Below, piece by piece: positions 1 through 6,920 of a DNA stretch of 64,000 nucleotides. Source of the DNA: Paenibacillus_AB hodogayensis. GTDB taxonomy: Bacteria > Bacillota > Bacilli > Paenibacillales > NBRC-103111. The translations under genes were made by a program, and so were the position numbers. Under the pieces are notes generated by a model. That model had not been told where the DNA came from and ran no database searches. It was given only the letters and a program-made list of their open reading frames with translations. Within the stretch, counting starts at the first letter, position 1, and every line of letters begins with the position of its first letter. The stretch is taken from the NCBI RefSeq assembly GCF_039536325.1, contig NZ_BAAAYO010000014.1, positions 186,001 to 250,000 of the forward strand, given 5' to 3'.

Positions 1-1462
1 CGAGATGAATGGGCTCATCCATCGTGACGGCATGCTTGATCGTATTTTCCACGAAAGTCTGAATAAGCAGCGGCGGCACCAGACACGACATCAGTTCATC
101 CGGTACCGAGATATCGTAAGTCAAGTTATCTTCGTACCGCATTTCCTGGATGCGAAGATAGTTGCCGATTTGGGCGATCTCGTCGCTCAGCATCACTTCC
201 GTTTTATTGCTCTGGAACAGCATGTACCGGAAGTAATTGACGAGGGCAAGCGCCATTTCGGGAATGACGGCATAATTGTGCACCTGGGCCGAATTGTAAA
301 TGATGTTCATCGAATTCATGAAAAAGTGGGGATTGATCTGAAGCTGCAAATGCATCAGCTCGGCTTTTTGTTTGCTGATTTGTTCCTCGTATACGCTAAT
401 TTTCAAATCCTGAATCGTCGCGATCATCGTGTTGAACGTTCCGTGCATCAGTTCGAATTCGTAGGAGGAGGGAACGGGTTCGATTCTCGTTTCCCATTGA
501 CCGATGTTGACCCGTTTCATCGCCGTCATGATGCGTTGGACAGGCAGCAGGATCATCTTCCGGAACGACAGCAATTTGATCGGGATCACGATCACGGCTC
601 CGATACAGATAAACGCGATGATATAGTTAAAGAAGGGCAGCTGCTCCAATATGGCGCTGTCCGGAATAATGGCGGCCAAGCTGAATGCTCCGCGTTCGGA
701 CGCCGTCCGCACGACCAGGAAATGGCCGTCCGCATCGGGCTTTGGACTGTTCGCGATATCGATTCCATGCTGGCGGACGAAATCCCGATCGGTCATGGCT
801 GCATTGTCCGCTTCGTCGATGAGGATCGCTCTCCCCTGTTCGCCCAGATGAATCAAGTTCAGCGGAACCATGATTTTGTTGACATTGACCCAGGCTCCGA
901 CATACACTTGACCGGCTTTGACGAGATGATACAGGAAGTAGTCGTCCCCCATTCGGTAAGCATGCCACCGGTCATCGGAATAGACGCGCTCTTCTTCCAG
1001 CGTCTTCAGCCATTGCTTGATCTGGCCCTCCATGTTTTTGCGGTATTCGTAGGTTAAGCTCATATTGTCCGTCATGATCATATCGTCATTGACTCTGGAA
1101 TAGATGAGGAAGGAATCGATCGACTTGTAGGAATGGACATCGCTTGTCATTTTATTCGAAAGCGCGATTTTGGCAATATTGTACGCGTCCGTATTCCCGG
1201 TGTCAGGCTTATCGAGAGGGAGCAGGTCGGTGTCCATGGCGGCGAGCGCATACAGGTAATGATCGACCTCTCTAAGGCTGGCATCGATTTGCCCCATGTA
1301 CAGGCTCAACATATTCATGTTGGACTGGGTCACCTGATTGCGAACAACCTGGATCGCGTAGAGATTGTTGCTGATCAGCAATCCGATCAAGGGGACGGTG
1401 ATGATCAAGACGCCGAACATCAGTTTAAACCGGATTGATTTAAAGAAAGCGTTTCCAAGCAT
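1..1462 (-). CDS. YesM-type sensor histidine kinase, 3' end cut by window edge
   Basis: Membrane sensor kinase of the YesM family; it would phosphorylate an AraC-type response regulator that controls carbohydrate genes. Translating the minus strand from the ATG at 1462 gives an N-terminal membrane helix (about residues 13-30), a long extracellular sensor region, and then near residue 378 the His_kinase motif NPHFFMNSMN, with the phospho-accepting His at about nt 328. The start of the HATPase domain (TFVENTIKHA) lies close to the window edge, so the gene runs off the left side. The SD before 1462 is weak (CGGGGC); an in-frame ATG at 1483 has none. The cognate regulator is not in the window and probably lies to the left. 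Family assignment is firm; the ligand is unknown. Confidence 0.9.
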   Translation of the reverse strand, partial: MLGNAFFKSIRFKLMFGVLIITVPLIGLLISNNLYAIQVVRNQVTQSNMNMLSLYMGQIDASLREVDHYLYALAAMDTDLLPLDKPDTGNTDAYNIAKIALSNKMTSDVHSYKSIDSFLIYSRVNDDMIMTDNMSLTYEYRKNMEGQIKQWLKTLEEERVYSDDRWHAYRMGDDYFLYHLVKAGQVYVGAWVNVNKIMVPLNLIHLGEQGRAILIDEADNAAMTDRDFVRQHGIDIANSPKPDADGHFLVVRTASERGAFSLAAIIPDSAILEQLPFFNYIIAFICIGAVIVIPIKLLSFRKMILLPVQRIMTAMKRVNIGQWETRIEPVPSSYEFELMHGTFNTMIATIQDLKISVYEEQISKQKAELMHLQLQINPHFFMNSMNIIYNSAQVHNYAVIPEMALALVNYFRYMLFQSNKTEVMLSDEIAQIGNYLRIQEMRYEDNLTYDISVPDELMSCLVPPLLIQTFVENTIKHAVTMDEPIHL

Positions 1463-1576
1463 GGCATCAGCCCCGTTGTGCATTTTTTGTAAGTATACCC
1501 ATTGTCCCCGGGAACGGCAATGGGAATTCCTGTTGGGGCCCATGTTTGATTTTCAGATGCCTTTACAAGAAAAAAG

Positions 1577-1618
1577 AATGATACCCCTGATTGCCACTCA
1601 AGGATATCATTTTTTTTT
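1577..1618 (-). terminator. Hairpin terminator, probably bidirectional
   Basis: The arms AATGATACC (1577-1585) and GGATATCATT (1602-1611) pair with one bulged base. There are T-runs on both sides: eight T on the plus strand after 1610, and on the minus strand the complement of the A-run at 1569-1575. It lies 70-110 nt past the stop of the MFS gene and most likely ends that minus-strand transcript. Confidence 0.65.
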
Positions 1619-1689
1619 AGATGAATGAATGATTGAAACCCGTTGCATTCGCATTCCGAAAAGACGGCCTTGCCGCTTCAAACATGCTC

Positions 1690-3114
1690 TCAAACCTGAG
1701 CCATTGATTCATCCTTATTTTCAGTCTTGTTTTGCTTAAGGGCAATGAAAGCGACCACTATACCTAGCAGCGTAACGACGGTCGTAACGATAAACGCAGT
1801 GTGAATGGAGTGGTTCAGCTCAGCAGCCGTCATCGTCTCCAAAGTCGCATTCGAGCCCATGCTTGCGGATAGGATCGCCATAATGACCGCGAGACCGATC
1901 GCCCCGCCGATTTGCTGGCCGGTTGTAATCAGCGCGGAAGCGACGCCCTGCTCCTTGGGATCAATGCCCGTACTGCCTGCGATGAACATCGTCGTGAACA
2001 CAAGCGCTTGACCGATGCCGATAATCACGGTGCCCGGAATGACTCCCCATACCGAACCCGTAGCGGATAGCTGAGTGAGCAGCAGGAAGCCGAAGGCTCC
2101 AGTCCCCATCCCCGCAGCAATCGTGCCGGCAACTCCAACCTTCGTTAATAGGGGATTAATGAGCCTCACCCCCAGAAACGCGCTGAGCGTAAGCGGCAAG
2201 AAAGAAAGGCCGGATTGAATGGCGGAATAGTGCAGAACATTTTGCGTATAAAGCGTCAAGAAATAATAGAGCGTACCGAACGATGCGGAAAAAAGGAACG
2301 CCGTCAGCGCGGCTCCGGTCAAATTGCGATTGCGGAACAAGCGAAAAGATAACAGCGGCGCTGCCGAACGTTGCTCGATGGCAACGAACGCGATGAGCAA
2401 AATAATGCCAGCCAAGACAAAGGGCAAGGTACCTAAGCTCAACCAGCCTGCGACCGGCGATTGGATGAGATAGTAAACGATAAGCAGCAAGCCTGCCGTT
2501 ATCGATAGCGTGCCGCCAACGTCGAAATGCCTTGTTTGGGTCGAAATCTTGCTTTCTTTGAGCACGATCGGCGTCATCGCAATGGCGAGAAGCGCGATCG
2601 GCACATTCACGAAGAAGGTGGCTTCCCATCCGACGTAGCTGGTCAACACGCCGCCAAGCAGCAAGCCAAGGGACAAGCCGACTCCGCCCATTGCCGACCA
2701 GATGCCCATCGCTCGGTTGCGCTCGGCGCCTTCGTCGAAGTTGGACATGATCAGCGACAACGTGGCCGGCGATAACAGCGCTCCTCCGAGTCCTTGCAGT
2801 CCTCTGGCGATGACCAGCATGAGCTGGGATGTCGAAAGGCCGCCGAGCAACGAACCTAAACCGAACAAGGCCATCGCGATAATGAACATGCGGCGTCTAC
2901 CCATTAAGTCGGATAACCGACCGCCAATTAATAAAAATCCCCCGAAGGCTAGCGAGTAGGCGCTGACGACCCACTGCAGGTGGTTGGCCGAGAAGCCCAG
3001 CTCCTCGCCAAGGGAAGGCATGGCGACGAAAATAATCGTGTAATCAAGAGCCATCATCAACTGCGAAACGGCCAGAATGAACAACGCTAATCCTTTAAAA
3101 CGATTGGCATTCAT
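1690..3114 (-). CDS. MFS drug-efflux transporter, DHA2 (EmrB/QacA) family
   Basis: Proton-driven exporter of the 14-helix DHA2 group, usually exporting drugs or other toxic small molecules through the cytoplasmic membrane. The 474-residue product shows family motif D1 near residues 23-34 (LDYTIIFVAMPS) and motif A at 64-76 (GGRLSDLMGRRRM), followed by regularly spaced hydrophobic helices to the C-terminus. I chose the ATG at 3114 because it follows AAAGGAGAGGG at a good distance; the open frame extends 53 codons upstream, but across the promoter and operator. The gene upstream on the same strand encodes a TetR regulator, and a palindrome at 3134-3149 sits just before the SD, so ligand-relieved repression by that TetR is the likely control. 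Substrate unknown. Confidence 0.92.
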   Translation of the reverse strand: MNANRFKGLALFILAVSQLMMALDYTIIFVAMPSLGEELGFSANHLQWVVSAYSLAFGGFLLIGGRLSDLMGRRRMFIIAMALFGLGSLLGGLSTSQLMLVIARGLQGLGGALLSPATLSLIMSNFDEGAERNRAMGIWSAMGGVGLSLGLLLGGVLTSYVGWEATFFVNVPIALLAIAMTPIVLKESKISTQTRHFDVGGTLSITAGLLLIVYYLIQSPVAGWLSLGTLPFVLAGIILLIAFVAIEQRSAAPLLSFRLFRNRNLTGAALTAFLFSASFGTLYYFLTLYTQNVLHYSAIQSGLSFLPLTLSAFLGVRLINPLLTKVGVAGTIAAGMGTGAFGFLLLTQLSATGSVWGVIPGTVIIGIGQALVFTTMFIAGSTGIDPKEQGVASALITTGQQIGGAIGLAVIMAILSASMGSNATLETMTAAELNHSIHTAFIVTTVVTLLGIVVAFIALKQNKTENKDESMAQV

Positions 3115-3133
3115 CGAAATTCCCTCTCCTTTA

Positions 3134-3149
3134 TAGACCAAATAGTCTA
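3134..3149. promoter_or_regulatory. Putative TetR operator upstream of the MFS gene
   Basis: The palindrome TAGACCAAATAGTCTA has 5-bp arms and lies between the tetR stop and the MFS ribosome binding site. Its core GACCAAATAGTC differs by one base from the reverse complement of the GACCATTTGGTC palindrome at 4020-4031 upstream of tetR. A second shared word, GACCGATCGATC, starts at 3166 and recurs as GACTGATCGATC at 3887. Assignment to the TetR protein is by position. Confidence 0.55.
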
Positions 3150-3217
3150 AAATGAATATATTTTTGACCGATCGATCTAATATAAGCAAAAATAAATGAA
3201 GCACAATGTGCTTCGCT

Positions 3218-3802
3218 TTATCGATTAAGCACGGACAGGGTAACGGCCGTGATTTGCTCCAACACTTTAGCATCGTCGGATAATTTGGCGACTTGAGTCA
3301 ACGCATAACGGGCATGATACAAATACTTCGCCAGCGCAAGCAAGTCCTGCTCCGCGCTTAGCTCGCCTTGATCTCGAGCTCGAATCAAAGCTTCATGGAA
3401 CGCCTTTTCCAGCCGTATCCGGTCTTGTTCGAACAACGCCGCGATTTCCGGATCGTGAGGAACCTGATCGATGGCGCTGTACAGAATCAAACATTCCTTG
3501 CGCCGATCCTGATCCTGCAGCGTCGTTACGATCTCCCGGAAAATGTCCGCAATCGTTTGCTTGACCGGTCCCGTACGCTCCAGATAGGAGACGACAGCCG
3601 ACGACTTCTCGTTAACGTAATGCTTAACGGCTTTAATAAAGAGATCCCGCTTCGTGCCGTACGTATCATATAAGCTCTGACGGGCGATTCCCAGGCTGTC
3701 GAGCAGCATTTGCAGGGAGGTTCCCTCGTAGCCGTAATGTCCGAACACTTCCATTGCCTTGTACAGAACAAGGTTCATGTCGAATTCTTTGCTTCTTGCC
3801 AC
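3218..3802 (-). CDS. TetR/AcrR family transcriptional repressor
   Basis: 194-residue one-component regulator. Residues about 10-55 form the TetR helix-turn-helix (VFGHYGYEGTSLQMLLDSLG, then ARQSLYDTYGTKRDLF); the rest is a helical ligand-binding and dimer domain of normal length. The GTG at 3802 follows AAAGGAGG with 8 nt spacing; an ATG inside that spacer is in another frame. It lies directly upstream of, and on the same strand as, the MFS exporter gene, with about 100 bp between them carrying a palindromic operator. I infer that it represses the exporter and possibly itself. The inducer cannot be told from sequence. Confidence 0.93.
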   Translation of the reverse strand: MARSKEFDMNLVLYKAMEVFGHYGYEGTSLQMLLDSLGIARQSLYDTYGTKRDLFIKAVKHYVNEKSSAVVSYLERTGPVKQTIADIFREIVTTLQDQDRRKECLILYSAIDQVPHDPEIAALFEQDRIRLEKAFHEALIRARDQGELSAEQDLLALAKYLYHARYALTQVAKLSDDAKVLEQITAVTLSVLNR

Positions 3803-3884
3803 TTCATAAACCTCCTTTCTGTCCCATACTACCCGGACCGGATCGTTCAGTCAAGAAAAAGGGTGTGATCTTTCCCGACCATTC

Positions 3885-4031
3885 TAGACTGATCGATCAA
3901 AAATAATCTTAAAAAAAGGGCACTCCCTTGTCCCCTACCCTCCAACGTCCCCTACCTCTCAATCACTTCGCGAAATGTTCTGCCCCTCCTTCCTGCGTGA
4001 TCCCATCTTATCATTTCCGGACCATTTGGTC
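3885..4031. promoter_or_regulatory. Divergent control region between tetR and the RCC1 gene
   Basis: The 358-bp gap at 3803-4160 holds no gene. It contains two words shared with the MFS promoter: GACTGATCGATC at 3887-3898 and the palindrome GACCATTTGGTC at 4020-4031. Both are plausible TetR sites. The second is about 220 bp from tetR but only about 130 bp before the RCC1 gene, so that gene may belong to the same regulon. Confidence 0.45.
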
Positions 4032-4160
4032 AATAATAGGTACATCAACAAGATTACAAGAGACAGTGCCTTTCCGTACAAGGGTTTTAGGAATATCAGA
4101 TGAAATCTTGCATGAGTGTTATATGATTGAAGCAGGAATAAACAATGGAGGGGGTCAGAG

Positions 4161-5057
4161 ATGGATTACACTTCACCGAAAGAAGCGGCGTTACAGGTGA
4201 AACGCTGGCCGAAAGATACCATAGCAGCGGGTCGTCGTCATACCGTTGGTCTTCAATCTGACGGAACGGCGATCGCTGTCGGTGATAATCAATTTGGCCA
4301 ATGTAAGGTAAGCGACTGGCGCGGTATGGTAGCGGTCGCGGCGGGTAATGTTCATATGGCGACGAACACGGGTAATGCTCATACCATCGGGCTTAGATCG
4401 GACGGTACGGTGGCGGCTGTCGGATGGAATAAGCATGACCAATGCGAGGTAAGCGGCTGGCACGATATGGTGGCGGTTGCGGCGGGTTGGCGTCGTACCG
4501 TCGGGCTTCGATCCGATGGCACCGTGGTTGCGGTGGGTCGAAATCATGAAAGCCAATGCAACGTAAGCGATTGGCGCGATATGGTGGCGGTCGCGGCTGG
4601 CGACTGGCACACCATCGGGCTTACATCGCACGGCACGGTGGCCGCTGTGGGCAATAATCAGCATGGCCAATGCAAGGTGAGCGGCTGGAGCGATATTGTT
4701 GCGGTTGGGGCGGGTTACCTTCATACCGTCGGGCTTCAATCCGATGGCACGGTGACGGCTGCGGGTTCCAATAAGCATGCCCAGTGTGAGGTAAGCGGCT
4801 GGCGCGACATGGTGGCGATAGCCGCGGGGAGTTATCATACCATCGGTCTTAAATCGGACGGTACGGTGGAGGCTGCGGGTTCCAATAAGCATGGCCAATG
4901 CGATGTAAGCGGCTGGCGCGATATCGTGGCGGTTGCGGCGGGTTGCGCTCATACGATCGGCCTTAAATCGGACGGCACGGTGGTTGCTGTGGGCGATAAT
5001 GAATATGGCCAGTGCGAGGTAAGCGGCTGGCGTGGCATCCGACTGCCCGGTAAATAG
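4161..5057 (+). CDS. RCC1-repeat beta-propeller protein
   Basis: 298-residue protein made almost entirely of seven tandem units of 38 residues with the pattern AAGxxHTIGLxSDGTVxAVG, then NxxGQCxVSGWxDMVAV. This is the short bacterial form of the RCC1 repeat and should fold as a seven-bladed propeller, usually a protein-binding platform. There is no signal peptide or membrane segment, so it is probably cytoplasmic. Unit 2 carries nine extra residues from a 27-bp partial duplication (GGTAATGTTCAT repeated as GGTAATGCTCAT). The ATG at 4161 follows GGAGGGGGTC at good distance. The 114-bp DNA repeats are very similar to each other, implying recent expansion or gene conversion. Partner and role are unknown; it is not RCC1 itself in function. 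Confidence 0.85.
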   Translation: MDYTSPKEAALQVKRWPKDTIAAGRRHTVGLQSDGTAIAVGDNQFGQCKVSDWRGMVAVAAGNVHMATNTGNAHTIGLRSDGTVAAVGWNKHDQCEVSGWHDMVAVAAGWRRTVGLRSDGTVVAVGRNHESQCNVSDWRDMVAVAAGDWHTIGLTSHGTVAAVGNNQHGQCKVSGWSDIVAVGAGYLHTVGLQSDGTVTAAGSNKHAQCEVSGWRDMVAIAAGSYHTIGLKSDGTVEAAGSNKHGQCDVSGWRDIVAVAAGCAHTIGLKSDGTVVAVGDNEYGQCEVSGWRGIRLPGK

Positions 5058-5214
5058 TTTACAACATGAACAACCCCACTTTCCAAGCGAATAAATGGCC
5101 CGAATTGCGAAAAGCCATCCGCAATATCTTCGGACTATATCAACCGCCTTGAAGAAACGCTCCGGTTGGCAACGCCCGACTGGTTCTGTCGGTCTGCTCT
5201 CCATGTCTTTCGAT

Positions 5215-5418
5215 TCAAGTCCTCCGGCTGTTCTTGTCGTCGAGCCGCACTCGCATCCGTTCGAACTCTTCCAGCTGGCGGGCAGAATAGCGGCGCTTAT
5301 CGATACGCCCCCGCCGGATATTGCGGCGCATGCGTACCTCCAAATACGTACAGAGAGCGAGGTTTGCAAGGGCAAGCGGAATGACCCAGGCCAAAGATTC
5401 TTCTGTAGGAAACAGCAT
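5215..5418 (-). CDS. Small single-pass membrane protein, unknown function
   Basis: 67 residues. One hydrophobic helix (SLAWVIPLALANLALCTYL, about residues 9-27) is followed by a very basic cytoplasmic tail (RMRRNIRRGRIDKRRY, then an ELEEFER-like helix). ATG at 5418 with AAGGAG eight nt upstream; the GTG at 5424 is too close to that SD. The SD lies inside the last codons of a 40-codon ORF that stops 2 nt before this ATG, so the two are probably translationally coupled. I do not recognise the family. Confidence 0.55.
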   Translation of the reverse strand: MLFPTEESLAWVIPLALANLALCTYLEVRMRRNIRRGRIDKRRYSARQLEEFERMRVRLDDKNSRRT

Positions 5419-5420
5419 CT

Positions 5421-5543
5421 TCACAACTCCTTGTCAGGAATACTAAGATTAGGTTTATCGGAATGGACGAGTGTTCCGAGCCGGGAAGACGGTGAGCTAC
5501 ATCGTCCGATGTTCAAGGAATCGTGAAGCGAGGCATAATGCAT
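5421..5543 (-). CDS. 40-codon ORF coupled to the small membrane protein gene
   Basis: Minus-strand ORF starting at ATG 5543 behind a near-perfect Shine-Dalgarno (AAGGAGGTGATCATT, then ATG). The product begins MHYASLHDSLNIGRCSS and ends SIPDKEL; it is Ser-rich, has one Cys and no membrane segment. Its stop (5421-5423) is 2 nt before the start of the next gene, and its AAGGAG codons are that gene's SD. It could be a real small protein or a leader peptide whose translation gates the downstream gene. No homologue is recognised. Confidence 0.45.
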   Translation of the reverse strand: MHYASLHDSLNIGRCSSPSSRLGTLVHSDKPNLSIPDKEL

Positions 5544-5593
5544 AATGATCACCTCCTTCAATCAAAGAAGATAAGGCGCCAGGAATGGCTCGC

Positions 5594-5800
5594 TTACACG
5601 TTTTCGAGAGGCGGATAGGCCAAGGAGATTGCCATGTAACAGCGCTCCTCCTCCACAACCAGCTCCTTCCTCACTACCCGATAGGAATTTCCTTCCAAGC
5701 ATACCGAATTTACCACTTCCAATGCAAATATCAGCTTATGGATGTGTGGAACGTTGGTTTCCCGGATCGTATGGTCCGGCAGCACCCAGTGTAAGTCCAT
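5594..5800 (-). CDS. Hypothetical small protein
   Basis: 68-residue product, mixed charge, no signal peptide or membrane helix (it starts MDLHWVLPDHTIRET and contains the strand-rich stretch SYRVVRKELVVEEERCYMAI). The ATG at 5800 has AAGGAAGG 8 nt upstream. It lies on the same strand as, and between, an XRE regulator gene upstream and the coupled small ORFs downstream, so the four may form one transcript. Not recognised. The good SD and ordinary amino-acid composition are the reasons to call it. Confidence 0.5.
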   Translation of the reverse strand: MDLHWVLPDHTIRETNVPHIHKLIFALEVVNSVCLEGNSYRVVRKELVVEEERCYMAISLAYPPLENV

Positions 5801-5855
5801 TAGGGTTTCCTTCCTTTATGTGAAATGACGGTAGCGCTTAGTTAGGAACACAAGT

Positions 5856-6065
5856 TCAAGAAGACTGAACCTCATCGGCCGGGAACAACTGCCCGACCTC
5901 CTGATCGACGATCTGGGCGATACGCAATGCTACCGGCAACGGTGGTCGATTACGTCCGGTTTCGATCATCGAATACCCGCTTTTCGATTGATACCCCAGC
6001 AGCTTTGCCATCTCTTCCTGCGTTAACCCTTTCGCTCGCCGAGCGTTGCGAAGACGTGTGTTCAT
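5856..6065 (-). CDS. XRE-family HTH regulator, single domain
   Basis: 69 residues, essentially one lambda-Cro/C1-type helix-turn-helix (NARRAKGLTQEEMAKLLGYQ at about 7-26, then SKSGYSMIETGRNRPPLPVA) with a short tail. ATG at 6065 with AGAGGAA upstream. It is divergent from a second XRE gene at 6261, with two matching palindromes between them. Likely a small repressor of itself and of the neighbouring small genes; such proteins are common next to defence and mobile islands. Confidence 0.85.
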   Translation of the reverse strand: MNTRLRNARRAKGLTQEEMAKLLGYQSKSGYSMIETGRNRPPLPVALRIAQIVDQEVGQLFPADEVQSS

Positions 6066-6087
6066 GTTGGGTTCCTCTTTTCAATAA

Positions 6088-6175
6088 ATTCACGATACAT
6101 GAATATAACTGTCATTATACGCCCAAAATAACCATATATCAACAGTAATATTCATTTATCATGAATTAAATGAAT
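6088..6175. promoter_or_regulatory. Paired XRE operators ATTCA-N7-TGAAT
   Basis: Two 17-bp palindromes of identical design lie in the divergent promoter region: ATTCACGATACATGAAT (6088-6104) and ATTCATTTATCATGAAT (6150-6166). The second extends into a wider inverted repeat ending at 6175 (9-bp arms ATTCATTTA and TAAATGAAT). Spacing and symmetry fit dimer binding by one or both flanking XRE proteins. Confidence 0.6.
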
Positions 6176-6260
6176 GGCATTCTCCAATAAGTTCATTTTC
6201 CGTGTACAATGAAAGGAATCCCTTCCCGAAGGGATAGCAATTTTGAAAAAGGGATGGTTT

Positions 6261-6596
6261 ATGTTGATCGGAAAACAGTTGCGTGAGCTCAGAAAAGAAC
6301 ACAAAATGATCCAAGAACAGCTTGCGACAATTTTAAATTTGGCCAAGTCTACCATATCCCAGTATGAAAACAACGTAAATGAACCTGACTTGAAAACTCT
6401 CGTCAAACTGGCGGACCTCTTTGAGGTTAGTACCGATTATCTATTGGGGAGAAGCCTTGTCAGAACCATACCGGACACTGAAGTACCGAAACCCAACAAC
6501 GTGGCTTACTTCGGTGAATACGAAGAAAAGTTGAGTAAAACCGAGGCAGAGTTTCTAAGGGAGAGCTTGGGCGTGTATCGGCGGGTGAAGGAGTAA
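6261..6596 (+). CDS. XRE-family HTH regulator
   Basis: 111 residues from the ATG at 6261 (SD AAAGGGA). A TTG at 6243 would add six residues and also has a possible SD. The N-terminal helix-turn-helix covers about residues 1-60 (LRELRKEHKMIQEQLATILN, then KSTISQYENN, then ADLFEVSTDYLLGR), typical of SinR/Xre-like regulators. The C-terminal 45 residues are polar and resemble no effector domain I know. Divergent from the smaller XRE gene and facing the SIR2-STAND defence gene; it may set expression of the local island. Confidence 0.87.
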   Translation: MLIGKQLRELRKEHKMIQEQLATILNLAKSTISQYENNVNEPDLKTLVKLADLFEVSTDYLLGRSLVRTIPDTEVPKPNNVAYFGEYEEKLSKTEAEFLRESLGVYRRVKE

Positions 6597-6707
6597 GTTT
6601 TTGAATAAGCGAGTAAACGCAAGTATATGAAAGTAGAAAATTGCTCGAAATTTATGGGTAATGTCCAAAAAATATGAGATGGCCGTGTCCAGACAGTTAA
6701 ATTTAAA

Positions 6708-6745
6708 GGGTTCCACATATAGTTATGCATAACTATGTAGAACCC
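6708..6745 (-). terminator. Long AT-rich palindrome, probable terminator of the SIR2-STAND transcript
   Basis: Near-perfect 38-bp inverted repeat with outer arms GGGTTC and GAACCC and an inner AGTTATGCATAACT. On the minus strand it lies about 30 nt past the stop of the small ORF and is followed by CCCTTTAAATTT. It could also work for the plus-strand XRE gene. The surrounding 6597-6776 is AT-rich with no gene. Confidence 0.5.
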
Positions 6746-6776
6746 ATTATGTTATTTGATTTTTTTAAGTTTAGGT

Positions 6777-6920
6777 CTAGATAATTTCCAGTCTATATAA
6801 TAGTTTATTTTCTTTTAACATAATGCCGATAGCTTCGTATTGCCGAATATAACTCTTGTAATCATTAACAATCCACAAAAGTTTGGTTATCTGCTCATCA
6901 ACTAACGCATGATGGGGCAT
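6777..6920 (-). CDS. 47-residue protein coupled to the SIR2-STAND gene
   Basis: This short ORF begins with an ATG that shares one base with the TGA stop of the SIR2-STAND gene (TGATG), the usual layout for translational coupling. The product starts MPHHALVDEQITKLLWIV, continues with an NDYKSYIRQYEAIG segment and ends LLYRLEII. It is predicted helical, with no membrane segment or signal. It has no SD of its own, and base composition matches its AT-rich upstream partner. A hairpin follows about 30 nt after the stop. No family recognised. It could be an accessory or regulatory subunit of the defence protein, or a chance extension. Confidence 0.45.
   Translation of the reverse strand: MPHHALVDEQITKLLWIVNDYKSYIRQYEAIGIMLKENKLLYRLEII

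Noticed and set aside
5..1057. Long plus-strand open frame at the left edge
   Set aside because: It is the antisense shadow of the histidine kinase; the minus strand gives clear kinase motifs.
4191..5375. 394-codon minus-strand frame opposite the RCC1 gene
   Set aside because: Repeats in the mirror of RCC1 units; no SD or recognisable domain.
6708..6745. Attachment site or inverted-repeat end of a mobile element
   Set aside because: Only one copy is seen and its position fits a terminator better.
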